A stretch of DNA of 28,349 nucleotides. It comes from JBEIUL01 sp044356865 (GTDB taxonomy: Bacteria; Planctomycetota; Phycisphaerae; Phycisphaerales; SM1A02). The stretch is taken from NCBI GenBank assembly GCA_044356865.1, contig JBIKVN010000010.1, forward strand, positions 1-28,349, given 5' to 3'. Made by a program: the position numbers and the translations under genes. The notes under the pieces were generated by a model. It was not told where the DNA came from. It worked only from the letters and a program-made list of their open reading frames with translations, and did no database searches. Each line of letters starts with the position of its first letter. Position 1 is the first letter of the stretch. Of this stretch, positions 1-7,786 are shown piece by piece.

Positions 1-1
1 C

Positions 2-997
2 GCCGACAACCAGGCCTACGCCCTGTCGAGCAACGTCGGGCAGGCCGCGCGGGCCGGCGGCATGAAGGTCGGCGTGATCAGCGAGAACGTCTCGTTCTTC
101 CTGCGGGTCCTCGACGAGGTCACCGACACCGTCGTGCTGGCCCGGCCGCGGGTGCTGGCCCTGAACCGCCAGCGGGCCGAGGTGCTCATCGGCGAGCGGG
201 TCGGCTACCTGTCGACCACCACCACCGAGACCACCAGCACGCAGACCGTGCAGTACCTCGATACCGGCGTGAAGCTGGTCTTCCGGCCCTTCATCTCGAA
301 GGACGACTCGATCCGCATGGAGCTCTCGCCGAGCACCTCGGAGGCCAAGTACAAGACGGTGACCGGCGCGGCCGGCGGCGGCGTCGAGATCCCGAACGAG
401 GTGACCAGCACGATCACCACGAACGTGCGGGTCAAGGACGGCCAGACGCTGGTGCTCGGAGGCCTCTTCAGCGAGAAGACCACCATCACCCGCCGGCAGG
501 TGCCGTACGTCGGCGACGTCCCGGTGCTCGACCTGCTCTTCAACGGTTACGACAACAACGTGAAGCGGCAGGAGATCATCTTCCTCGTCACCCCGACCAT
601 CATGAAGGATGCGGTCATCGCGAAGTGGGCCGACGAGGCCGAGGGTTTCGCCGACGCCGCCCGCATCGGCGCCCGCGAGGGCCTGCTGCCCTTCAGCCGC
701 GAGAAGATGAGCGTCGCCCAGAACCAGCTGGCCCTCGACGCCCTGTCGTCGGGCGATCGCGAGCGGGCCCTGTACCACGTGAACAATTCGCTCTCGATCA
801 ACTGGGACCAGCCCGAGATGATCCGCCTGCGCGGCCAGCTCGACCCGTCGGCGACCGACGACTACGACCGCGACACGCTGCGGTTCCTGCTCGAGAAGGA
901 GCTCGGAACCCCGGCGCCCGCCGCGAAACCGGCCGCCGCCGCGCCGGCACGGCCGGGAACCCCGGTCGCGAACGCCCCGTCGTCGCTCGACGACTGA
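2..997 (+). CDS. gspD: Secretin C-terminal part (GspD/PilQ-type outer-membrane channel), 5' end outside the window
   Basis: The frame is open from base 2, so this is the C-terminal part of a longer protein; the first ATG at 62 is probably internal. The sequence shows a secretin beta-barrel domain: a VGYLSTTTTETTS segment, TVQYLDTGVKLVFRPFIS, the conserved lip motif VPYVGDVPVLDLLF, and QEIIFLVTPTIM at the barrel end. Secretins form the multimeric outer-membrane pore of type II secretion and type IV pili. After the barrel there are about 115 extra residues: a helical, TPR-like stretch (SVAQNQLALDALSSGDRERA) and an Ala/Pro-rich tail ending SSLDD. It heads an operon with GspE- and GspF-type genes about 5 kb downstream. 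Whether it is strictly GspD or a pilus secretin cannot be told without the N-terminal domains. Confidence 0.9.
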   Translation, partial: ADNQAYALSSNVGQAARAGGMKVGVISENVSFFLRVLDEVTDTVVLARPRVLALNRQRAEVLIGERVGYLSTTTTETTSTQTVQYLDTGVKLVFRPFISKDDSIRMELSPSTSEAKYKTVTGAAGGGVEIPNEVTSTITTNVRVKDGQTLVLGGLFSEKTTITRRQVPYVGDVPVLDLLFNGYDNNVKRQEIIFLVTPTIMKDAVIAKWADEAEGFADAARIGAREGLLPFSREKMSVAQNQLALDALSSGDRERALYHVNNSLSINWDQPEMIRLRGQLDPSATDDYDRDTLRFLLEKELGTPAPAAKPAAAAPARPGTPVANAPSSLDD

Positions 998-1039
998 GCG
1001 GATCCGCGGGACTTCGCGGACTTCCCTGAACACGTTGTT

Positions 1040-1083
1040 CCGGACGGCCGATCCTCAGGTGGGGGATCGGCCGTCCGGCTTTT
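1040..1083 (+). terminator. Strong intrinsic terminator-like hairpin after the secretin gene
   Basis: A perfect 15-bp stem (left arm 1040-1054, right arm 1064-1078) with a 9-base loop is followed by CTTTTC. It lies 43 bases after the secretin stop and before the TPR lipoprotein start at 1120. The T-run is short, so termination may be partial and allow read-through into the rest of the operon. Confidence 0.75.
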
Positions 1084-1119
1084 CGCCGGGGCCGCGTTCC
1101 CGACTCCGGAGCCCTTGCC

Positions 1120-2289
1120 ATGCGCATCGCCCGTCTCGCCCTCGCCTCGTCCCTCCTGGCCGTTCCGCTGGTCGTCGGTTGCAGCGGTCCGACCAAGGCG
1201 GGCCAGGAGGCCCGCAAGGCCGCGAAGGAGCGGGCCGCCGAGGCCTCGGCGGTGATCGTCTACGACCAGGCGATGCAGTCGTTCCGGGCCGGGCAGTTCG
1301 AACGGGCCCTGAAGGAGATCGACGAGGCGATCTTCCGCCTGCCCGAGGAGGCCCGCTTCTGGACCCTCCGCGGCCGCATCGGCCTCGAGACCGGAAACCT
1401 CGAGCAGGCCGAGCGCGACTTCACGAAGGCGATCGGCTTCGACGCGAAGAACGCCGAGGCGCATTACCGCCGCGGGCTGGTGCACGAGCGGTGGGCCGAC
1501 CACGCCCTCGCCCGCGCCGACTATGAGGCCGCGGCCGGGCTCAATCCCGAGAAGCTCGCCTACGCCCTGGCCGCGGGCGAGATGCTGGTGGCCGAGCGGC
1601 AGTACGCCGAGGCGCTGGCCTACCTCGAGCCGAAGCTCGAGCGGTTCGGCAACAGCGGCGTGCTGCACCAGCTCATCGGGAAGGTCGACCTGCTCCAGGG
1701 CGACGCGGCGAAGGCGGCGGAACGGCTGAACCGGGCGATGGTGCTCGCCCCGTCGCTGCCGATGGTGCTCGAGGACCTCGTCCGCGCCCAGTGGGCGGCG
1801 GAAGAGTGGGAGGAATGCCTGCAGAACGTGCGGCGGCTCCGCCGCGAGCGGGCCGACGGCCGCGCCCCCGAACTGCTGCGGATCGAGGGCCGCTGCCTGG
1901 TCCGGCTCGAGCGGTTCGGCGACGCCCGCATCCTCTTCTCGGAACTCACCCGCGAGCATCCCCAGGACGAGTCGGCCTGGCTCGACCTCGGCACGACCGC
2001 GTGGATGCTCGGCGACGTGAACCGCGCCCGTACCGCCGGCGACCGCCTCGTCGAGCTCGCCCCGCGCCGCTTCGAGGGCTACCTGCTGCTCGGCCTCGTG
2101 GCCCGCGAGGCCGGCCGGTCGGACGAGGCCCGTGCGATGCTCGAGAAGGCCCGCACCCTGGCCGGTGGGTCGTCGGAGGTCCCCGCGGCCCTGCTCGCCC
2201 TCGAGCGACGCCGTCCGCTGCCGCCGGCGCCGGTCGCCGGCCCGCGGGCGAACGAACCCGTGGAGATCACCTCCGCGCCGACCGAGTGA
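1120..2289 (+). CDS. TPR-repeat lipoprotein
   Basis: 389 residues. The N-terminus is a lipoprotein signal: a hydrophobic stretch ending LLAVPLVVGC with the lipobox cysteine at residue 21, followed by SGPTKAG. The rest is a run of tetratricopeptide-like helical repeats (for example AMQSFRAGQFERALKEIDEA, then DFTKAIGFDAKNAEAHYRRG and SAWLDLGTTAWMLGDVNRAR), ending in a short Pro-rich tail. A CCGGAG ribosome-binding sequence precedes the ATG by about nine bases. TPR lipoproteins next to secretins often act as pilotins or assembly scaffolds (PilF/PilW-like), so a role in secretin assembly is a reasonable inference. This protein is longer than a typical pilotin (about 250 residues), so a more general scaffold role is also possible. 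Confidence 0.85.
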   Translation: MRIARLALASSLLAVPLVVGCSGPTKAGQEARKAAKERAAEASAVIVYDQAMQSFRAGQFERALKEIDEAIFRLPEEARFWTLRGRIGLETGNLEQAERDFTKAIGFDAKNAEAHYRRGLVHERWADHALARADYEAAAGLNPEKLAYALAAGEMLVAERQYAEALAYLEPKLERFGNSGVLHQLIGKVDLLQGDAAKAAERLNRAMVLAPSLPMVLEDLVRAQWAAEEWEECLQNVRRLRRERADGRAPELLRIEGRCLVRLERFGDARILFSELTREHPQDESAWLDLGTTAWMLGDVNRARTAGDRLVELAPRRFEGYLLLGLVAREAGRSDEARAMLEKARTLAGGSSEVPAALLALERRRPLPPAPVAGPRANEPVEITSAPTE

Positions 2290-2327
2290 ATCCCGCACGA
2301 ATCCCGCCGAATCCCGCCGAATACCGG
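2288..2327 (+). repeat. Short tandem repeat of a GAATCCCGCC-like 10/11-mer
   Basis: Three near-identical units (2288-2298, 2299-2308, 2309-2318) and a diverged fourth (2319-2327) fill the junction between the TPR gene stop and the kinase ATG at 2328. The 10-base unit is not a multiple of three, so copy-number change would shift any frame read across it. That argues for translation starting at 2328 rather than at the GTG at 2286. Confidence 0.7.
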
Positions 2328-3659
2328 ATGTTCCTCGATCCCTACACCTTCGCCCTCGTGAGCGGCTGCCTCGCCTGCGCCCTCGGCATCGTGCTCGGCC
2401 GCGGCGCGACGCGGCGGCAGGTCGCGAGCCGCTGCGCCCGGCTCTTCGCCGGGCAGGCCGACGCTTCGCCGAAGGTCGCGCCGATGGAACTTGCCGCCGC
2501 GGCGGCAGGGGCCGAGCGGCTGCGGCGGCTGCAGGCCGAGGTGCGCGACCACGAGACGGTGCGCCGCGCCGCCGAGGCCCGGGCCCGCCGGCTCGAGCGG
2601 GTGCTCGACTCGCTCGACCACGCCACCGTCGCCGTCGACCGCTTCGGCGAGGTGAAGCTGGTGAGCGGGGGGGCCGATCCGCTGCTGGCGGTCGCCCGCG
2701 ACGCGGCCATCGGGCGGAAGGCGACCGAATCGCTGCGGAATCCCGCGCTCGTCGAGGCCCTGCAGTCGGCGCTCGACGCCGCGACCGGGCCCGATGCCGC
2801 GGCCGTCAACCGCCGGCTCGAGCTCGACCTCGGCGCCGACGGCTCGCAGCGGCCCTTCGAGGTCCGCCTCGCGACCCTGCGCGAGGAACGCGGCGACGGC
2901 GTGCTCGCGGTGGCGAGCGCCCGCGACCTGACCGCCGAGCGCGAGCTCGCCCGGCTCAAGAACGAATTCGTCTCGCAGGCCAGCCACGAGCTGCGCACGC
3001 CGCTGGCGTCGCTGCGGGCCTACCTCGAGATGATCTCCGACGGCGAGGCCGCGAGCGAGGCGGAACGGGCCGACTTCCTCCGCATCGCGACCGAGGAGAC
3101 CGAGCGGCTCTCGCGGCTGCTCGACAACATGCTGAACATCAGCCGCATCGAGAGCGGCCTGCGGCACATCGACCGGACCGCGGTCGACCTCACCGCGACC
3201 GCCCGCCGCGCCGTCGAGGCCCTCGAGGGCCAGGCCCGGGCGAAGTCGATCCTGCTCGCGGTCCGCACCGCTCCGGTCGACTGCACCGTCGACGGCGACG
3301 CCGACCTCCTGCTCGAGGTGATGCAGAATCTCGTCTCGAACGCGATCAAGTACACGCCCGAGGGCGGTCGCGTCGCGGTGGGGGTCGACACCGACCCGCT
3401 CACCCGTTCGGTCGTGGCCAGCGTGACCGACACCGGCCTCGGCATCCCGCCCGACGCGATGCCGCGGCTCTTCGACAAGTTCTACCGCGTCGAGAACCTC
3501 CGCCGCCACGCCAAGGGCACGGGTCTCGGCCTCAACCTCTGCAAGTCGATCGTCGAGCACCTGCACGGCGGCCAGATCGGCGTCGAGTCGACGGTCGGCC
3601 GCGGCAGCCGCTTCTGGTTCTCGGTGCCCGTCGCCAGCGTCGGGCGGAAGGCGGCCTGA
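2328..3659 (+). CDS. Membrane-anchored sensor histidine kinase (PhoR-like)
   Basis: 443 residues from ATG 2328. A single hydrophobic segment at about residues 7-25 is followed by a helical, probably coiled-coil linker (about 45-90), a PAS-like domain (about 90-200), a HisKA domain with FVSQASHELRTP (phospho-acceptor His220), and a HATPase_c domain with N-box NLVSNAIKYTPEGG (Asn338), DTGLGIPPD, FDKFYRVE and GTGLGL. All catalytic boxes are present. There is no obvious periplasmic sensor loop, so the signal is probably sensed in the cytoplasm. The gene sits 38 bases after the TPR gene and 19 bases before a receiver-only response regulator, its probable partner. An alternative GTG start at 2286 would give a GTGA overlap with the upstream stop, but would place the tandem 10-mers in coding sequence. 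Confidence 0.88.
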   Translation: MFLDPYTFALVSGCLACALGIVLGRGATRRQVASRCARLFAGQADASPKVAPMELAAAAAGAERLRRLQAEVRDHETVRRAAEARARRLERVLDSLDHATVAVDRFGEVKLVSGGADPLLAVARDAAIGRKATESLRNPALVEALQSALDAATGPDAAAVNRRLELDLGADGSQRPFEVRLATLREERGDGVLAVASARDLTAERELARLKNEFVSQASHELRTPLASLRAYLEMISDGEAASEAERADFLRIATEETERLSRLLDNMLNISRIESGLRHIDRTAVDLTATARRAVEALEGQARAKSILLAVRTAPVDCTVDGDADLLLEVMQNLVSNAIKYTPEGGRVAVGVDTDPLTRSVVASVTDTGLGIPPDAMPRLFDKFYRVENLRRHAKGTGLGLNLCKSIVEHLHGGQIGVESTVGRGSRFWFSVPVASVGRKAA

Positions 3660-3678
3660 GCCGCGAGGAACACGGACC

Positions 3679-4071
3679 ATGCCGAACCGAACCATCCTGG
3701 TCGCCGACGACGAGCCCCACATCGTGCAGGTGGTGGCCCTCAAGCTGCGGAACGCCGGCTACGAGGTGATCACCGCCGGTGACGGCGAGGAGGCCCTCGA
3801 GCTGGCCCACCGGAATCGCATCGACCTCGTGGTGACCGACCAGATGATGCCGTACCTCACCGGCACCGAGTTGGCCCGCAAGCTGCACGAGTCGGAGCGC
3901 ACCCGAGGCATTCCCGTGCTGCTGCTCACCGCCCGCGGCTACGCGATCGCGCCCGGGGAGCGCTCGACCCCGAACCTGCGGGGGCTGGTGGCGAAGCCGT
4001 TCAGCCCGCGGGTGCTGCTGGCCGAGATCGAGCGCGAGCTGTCGGCGGCCCCGGCCCGGGAGGCCGCGTGA
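3679..4071 (+). CDS. Single-domain response regulator (CheY-like receiver only)
   Basis: 130 residues that are all receiver domain. Visible hallmarks are the acidic pair D10/D11 in LVADDEPH, phospho-acceptor D54 in VVTDQMMP, T84 in LLLTARG and K106 in VAKPF. No output domain follows, so it must act by protein contact or as a phosphorelay intermediate. A GAGGA ribosome-binding sequence lies about nine bases upstream. Its last codons overlap the HD-GYP gene by four bases (GTGA, 4068-4071), which links production of the two. The likely phosphodonor is the kinase directly upstream. The direct partner is not shown by sequence; the HD-GYP protein and GspE are the obvious candidates. Confidence 0.9.
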   Translation: MPNRTILVADDEPHIVQVVALKLRNAGYEVITAGDGEEALELAHRNRIDLVVTDQMMPYLTGTELARKLHESERTRGIPVLLLTARGYAIAPGERSTPNLRGLVAKPFSPRVLLAEIERELSAAPAREAA

Positions 4072-5651
4072 GCCGCGCACGGCCTGCCGGCCCGGCGGCG
4101 ACCCTCGCGGGCCTGCGCGACGAGCTGCGGGGGCTCGGCGTGGTGTGGCTCGCCTGCGACGCCGGGGGCGGGCCCGCCGGCGACGCTCCGCCCGCCGACG
4201 ACTTCCTCGCGACGCTGCTGTTCCGCTCGGCGGGCGTCCGCCGGGCCCTGGCCGAACGGATCCCGACGCTCGACGGTTCCGCGGAGATCCTGCCCGGCCT
4301 CGTCGCGATCGCCACGCCGTCGGGGCGTCGCCACGCGACGGTCGCGGTGGCGCTGGTGCCGCTGGCCGAGTTCCGCGACTCGCCGTTCCTGCCGGGGCTG
4401 TGCGCTTCGGCGGGACTCGACGCGCGGGCGCTGCGGGCGGCGCTGGCCGACGCGCCGCTGGCCGCGCGGACCGAGGTGCCGCGGCTCGCGGGGCTGGTGC
4501 GGATCGTGCAGCGGTCGGAACGCGAGCGCGAGGCGGACCGCACCGCCTGCCGCTCGATGGGCGAGCAGCTCGCCGCGAGCTACGAGGAGATCCACCTCCT
4601 GCACACGCTCGCCGGCAACATGGCCGTCGGCGGCGACCCGTCGACCTACCTCGATCTCGTCGCGAACCAGCTGGTCGCGACGCTCTCGGGCGGATTCGTC
4701 GCGGTGTTCCTGCGCGAGTCGCCGGCGTGGGCCGGCCCCGACGGGCTGGTGGTCGCCGGCGACGCGGCGCCGCCCCGCGCGGACCTCGCGGCCTTCGCAC
4801 GAACCCGCCTCGCCTCCGACGACGGCCCGGTCCTCGTCGACGCGCGCGATCCCGCCTTCGCCGCCCTCGGACTCGCCGGCCCCGTGCTCGCCTGCCCGGT
4901 GCGGCGCGAGTCGCGCACCCTCGGCATGCTCGTCGCCGGCGGCCTGCCCGCGGCGACCAACGTCGAGCTGAAGCTCGCGGAGGCCGCCGCCGACCACCTC
5001 GCGATCCACCTCGAGAACGCCTCGCTCTACCGCGATCTCGACGCCATGTTCCTCGGCACGCTCGAGGCCCTCACCGCGGCGATCGACGCCAAGGACGCCT
5101 ACACCCGCGGCCACTCGCAGCGGGTGGCGTTCCTCGCCCGCGAGCTCGCGAGCGCGATCGGCCTTCCCGAGGCGACGGTGAAGCAGGTACGGATCGCCGG
5201 CCTCGTGCACGACATCGGGAAGATCGGCGTGCCCGAGTCGACCCTGCGGAAGTCGGGCCGGCTCGACGACGCCGAATTCGCGCAGGTGAAGCGCCACCCC
5301 GAGATCGGCTGGCGGATCCTCAAGGACATCCCGCAGATGCGGGGCATGCTCGACGGCGTCCTCTCGCACCACGAGCGCTGGGACGGCCGCGGCTATCCGC
5401 ACGGCCTCGCGGGCGAGGCGATCCCGCTCTTCGGGCGGATCATCGCCCTCGCCGACACCTTCGACGCGATGAGTTCGAACCGGACCTACCGCCTCGGCCG
5501 CGACCGCGCCACCGTGCTCGAGGAGATCCGGCGCCACGCCGGCACGCAGTTCGACCCGCGGCTGGTCGAGGCGTTCCTGTCGCTCGACCTGACCGGTTTC
5601 GACCGCCTGCTCGCCGACCACCTCGCCGGCGCCGAGGAACCGAACCCATGA
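4068..5651 (+). CDS. GAF + HD-GYP domain protein, probable cyclic-di-GMP phosphodiesterase
   Basis: 527 residues starting at a GTG in a GTGA overlap with the response regulator. The first ~165 residues are unassigned and Ala/Arg-rich. A GAF-like domain follows (about 180-325: LHTLAGNMAVGGDPSTYLDL to HLAIHLENASLYRDL), then a complete HD-GYP domain (about 330-520). The metal-binding HD is at residues 381-382 (VHDIGKIGVPE), followed by HPEIGWRIL, SHHERWDGRGYPHG with GYP at 442-444, and ALADTFDAM. HD-GYP enzymes hydrolyse cyclic di-GMP to pGpG/GMP, and every motif needed is present, so activity is expected. No receiver domain is fused: the phosphorylation input probably comes from the separate receiver protein upstream. 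It ends in an ATGA overlap with the STAS gene. Confidence 0.9.
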   Translation: MSRARPAGPAATLAGLRDELRGLGVVWLACDAGGGPAGDAPPADDFLATLLFRSAGVRRALAERIPTLDGSAEILPGLVAIATPSGRRHATVAVALVPLAEFRDSPFLPGLCASAGLDARALRAALADAPLAARTEVPRLAGLVRIVQRSEREREADRTACRSMGEQLAASYEEIHLLHTLAGNMAVGGDPSTYLDLVANQLVATLSGGFVAVFLRESPAWAGPDGLVVAGDAAPPRADLAAFARTRLASDDGPVLVDARDPAFAALGLAGPVLACPVRRESRTLGMLVAGGLPAATNVELKLAEAAADHLAIHLENASLYRDLDAMFLGTLEALTAAIDAKDAYTRGHSQRVAFLARELASAIGLPEATVKQVRIAGLVHDIGKIGVPESTLRKSGRLDDAEFAQVKRHPEIGWRILKDIPQMRGMLDGVLSHHERWDGRGYPHGLAGEAIPLFGRIIALADTFDAMSSNRTYRLGRDRATVLEEIRRHAGTQFDPRLVEAFLSLDLTGFDRLLADHLAGAEEPNP

Positions 5652-5992
5652 CCCACTCCTTCGAGACCCACGGCGACGTGCTGGTGCTCACGCTTTCAGG
5701 CGACCTCGCCGGCGAGGGCCTCGAGCGGACCCGCCGCGCCGTCGCCGACCGCCTCGGGGCCGGCGTCCGCTCGACCATCGTCGACTGCTCGCACATCGGC
5801 GGCGCCGACAGCGCGGGCCTCGAGTTCCTGCTCTGGCTGCAGGCCGAGTGCGGCCGCCGCGGCGGGCGGCTCACCCTCGTGAAGCCCGACGCGACGCTCG
5901 ACCTCGTCTTCCGCATCGTCGGTCTCCGCGACCGCTTCGAGACCGCACCCAGCATCGAGGAGGCGGGTCGCTCGATCCGCGCCGCGGCATGA
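5648..5992 (+). CDS. STAS-domain protein (anti-sigma-factor-antagonist type)
   Basis: 114 residues forming one STAS domain. It begins THSFETHGDVLVLTLSGDL and carries the conserved core VDCSHIGGADSAGLEFLL. Ser55 lies where SpoIIAA/RsbV-type antagonists are phosphorylated by an anti-sigma kinase. No RsbW-type serine kinase gene is in the window. It overlaps the HD-GYP gene upstream (ATGA 5648-5651) and the GspE gene downstream (ATGA 5989-5992), so it is embedded in the secretion operon. It could be part of a partner-switching pathway, possibly involving the small HTH protein at 9147, or a structural adaptor; the sequence does not decide. Confidence 0.88.
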   Translation: MTHSFETHGDVLVLTLSGDLAGEGLERTRRAVADRLGAGVRSTIVDCSHIGGADSAGLEFLLWLQAECGRRGGRLTLVKPDATLDLVFRIVGLRDRFETAPSIEEAGRSIRAAA

Positions 5993-7770
5993 GGCTGTTT
6001 CCCGCGAAGAACGTGCCGGCCCCGCCCGCCCCGGCGGCACCCGCCCCCCGCGCCGCGCCCGCCCAGCGGGTGCAGATCGGTGAGCTGCTCGTGGCCCGCG
6101 GCGTGGTGACCGCGCGCCAGGTCGCCGACGCGCTGGCCCACCAGGCCGAGCGCGGCCACCGCAAGCTGCTCGGCGAGACGCTGGTCGAGCTCGGCCTCGC
6201 GACCGAGGAGCAGGTGATGGAGGCGGTGGCCGAGGCGTACGGCATCCCGTTCGTGCGCCAGCCGTCGCGCATCGCCGATCCGAAGGCCCTCGAGCGGCTG
6301 CCCCGCGAGTTCCTCGAGGATCGCTGCGTGCTTCCGCTGTTCCTCGTGCAGGGCACGCTCTCGATCGCGATCTCGGAACCCGAGAACATCTTCCTCATCG
6401 AGGAGATCCGGCGGCGGCACGGCGGCGAGATCCGCATCGCCGCCGCCACCGCCCGCGAGATCCGCGACGCCCTCGCCGCGTACCTGCCGGCCGCGAACGT
6501 CTTCGTCATCGACGACCTCTGCGCCGACATCGACGACGCCGACTTCAGCATCCTCGAGCGGCAGGTCGAGGAGATCGGCAACCTCGCCGAGGTCGCCGGC
6601 CACAGCCCGGTCGTCAAGTTCGTGAACCACGTGATCTGGGCCGGCGTGCACGAGGGGGCGAGCGACATCCACCTCGAGCCCGGCGACCACCGGCTGCGGA
6701 TCCGCTTCCGCGTCGACGGCCGGCTGCACGACTGGAGCCAGCAGGCGCCGTGGCAGATGGCGCCCGCGCTGGTGAGCCGCATCAAGATCATGAGCGGCCT
6801 CGACATCGCCGAGCGGCGCCTGCCGCAGGACGGCGACATCCACGTGATGCTCGAGGGGAGGCCCATCGATCTCCGCATCTCGACCATGCCCGGCAAGTTC
6901 GGCGAGAAGGTCGTGATCCGTATCCTCGACAGCCGCAACGCGATCGTCGCCCTCGAGCGGCTCGGCATGGGCGGCCCGACGCTCGCGTCGTGGAAGTCGT
7001 CGGTGAACTCGGCCCACGGCATCGTGCTGGTGACCGGCCCGACCGGCAGCGGCAAGAGCACGACGCTCTACTCGGCCCTCGCGAGCCTCGACGCCGACGA
7101 CGCGAACCTCTCGACCGTCGAGGACCCCATCGAGGCCACGCTGCCCGGCGTGAACCAGTTCCAGGTGAACGACAAGGCCGGCTTCGGCTTCCCGCAGGCG
7201 TTGCGGGCGCTGCTGCGGCAGGATCCCGACATCATCATGGTCGGTGAGATCCGCGACGAGGAGACGGCGCAGGTCGCCACGCAGGCGGCGCTCACCGGGC
7301 ACCTCGTGCTGTCGACCCTGCATACCAACGATTCCTGCAGCGCCGTCACGCGACTGGTGAACATCGGCATCGAGCCGTACCTGGTGGCGGCGGTCTTGCG
7401 GGGCGTCCTGGCCCAGCGGCTGGTCCGCAAGATCTGCCCGCACTGCAAGGAATCGCATCCGGTCGATGACGGCGCCCGGGCGGCGCTCGGGGCGGCGGGG
7501 GAAAGTCTGCTCGCGGAGGTCACTTCGCTCTGGAAGGGGCACGGCTGCCCGCGCTGCCGCGGCACCGGCTTCTCGGGGCGTCTGGGCATCTTCGAGATGC
7601 TCGTGCCCGGCGAGGCCCTGCTCGAGGCAGTTTCGGCGAACGCCCCGCTCCTGAAGCTGCAGGAGGTCGCGCGGGCCAGCGGCCTGCGGACGCTGCGCGA
7701 CGATGGGCTCCGCAAGGCCCTCGAGGGCCTGACCACCGTCGAGGAAGTCCTGCTCGCCACCGCGGCCTGA
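5989..7770 (+). CDS. gspE: Type II secretion / type IV pilus assembly ATPase (GspE/PilB family)
   Basis: 593 residues. After an Ala/Pro-rich leader (about 1-27) comes an MshEN/GspE N-terminal domain (IGELLVARGVVT to GIPFV, about 28-90; this fold binds cyclic di-GMP in some relatives). The ATPase core has Walker A GPTGSGKSTT (about 350-359), the Asp box around STVEDPIE, Walker B DPDIIMVGEIRDEE and the His box LSTLHTND. A tetracysteine zinc motif is complete (CPHC from 483, CPRC from 520), typical of extension ATPases rather than PilT. The enzyme powers pseudopilus or pilus assembly at the inner membrane. It starts in an ATGA overlap with the STAS gene and is followed 16 bases later by gspF. 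Confidence 0.94.
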   Translation: MRLFPAKNVPAPPAPAAPAPRAAPAQRVQIGELLVARGVVTARQVADALAHQAERGHRKLLGETLVELGLATEEQVMEAVAEAYGIPFVRQPSRIADPKALERLPREFLEDRCVLPLFLVQGTLSIAISEPENIFLIEEIRRRHGGEIRIAAATAREIRDALAAYLPAANVFVIDDLCADIDDADFSILERQVEEIGNLAEVAGHSPVVKFVNHVIWAGVHEGASDIHLEPGDHRLRIRFRVDGRLHDWSQQAPWQMAPALVSRIKIMSGLDIAERRLPQDGDIHVMLEGRPIDLRISTMPGKFGEKVVIRILDSRNAIVALERLGMGGPTLASWKSSVNSAHGIVLVTGPTGSGKSTTLYSALASLDADDANLSTVEDPIEATLPGVNQFQVNDKAGFGFPQALRALLRQDPDIIMVGEIRDEETAQVATQAALTGHLVLSTLHTNDSCSAVTRLVNIGIEPYLVAAVLRGVLAQRLVRKICPHCKESHPVDDGARAALGAAGESLLAEVTSLWKGHGCPRCRGTGFSGRLGIFEMLVPGEALLEAVSANAPLLKLQEVARASGLRTLRDDGLRKALEGLTTVEEVLLATAA

Positions 7771-7786
7771 GTTTCGGAGCACCCCC

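Noticed and set aside
862..2298. Long antisense reading frames opposite the TPR, kinase, HD-GYP, GspE and ABC genes
   Set aside because: They arise from the GC-rich codon bias of the true genes, are Arg/Ala/Pro/Gly-rich and show no domain; the genes on the other strand have clear motifs.
5471..5490. tRNA-like T-loop sequence GAGTTCGAACC
   Set aside because: It lies inside the HD-GYP coding sequence and no cloverleaf or acceptor stem surrounds it. No tRNA, rRNA or CRISPR array was found in the window.
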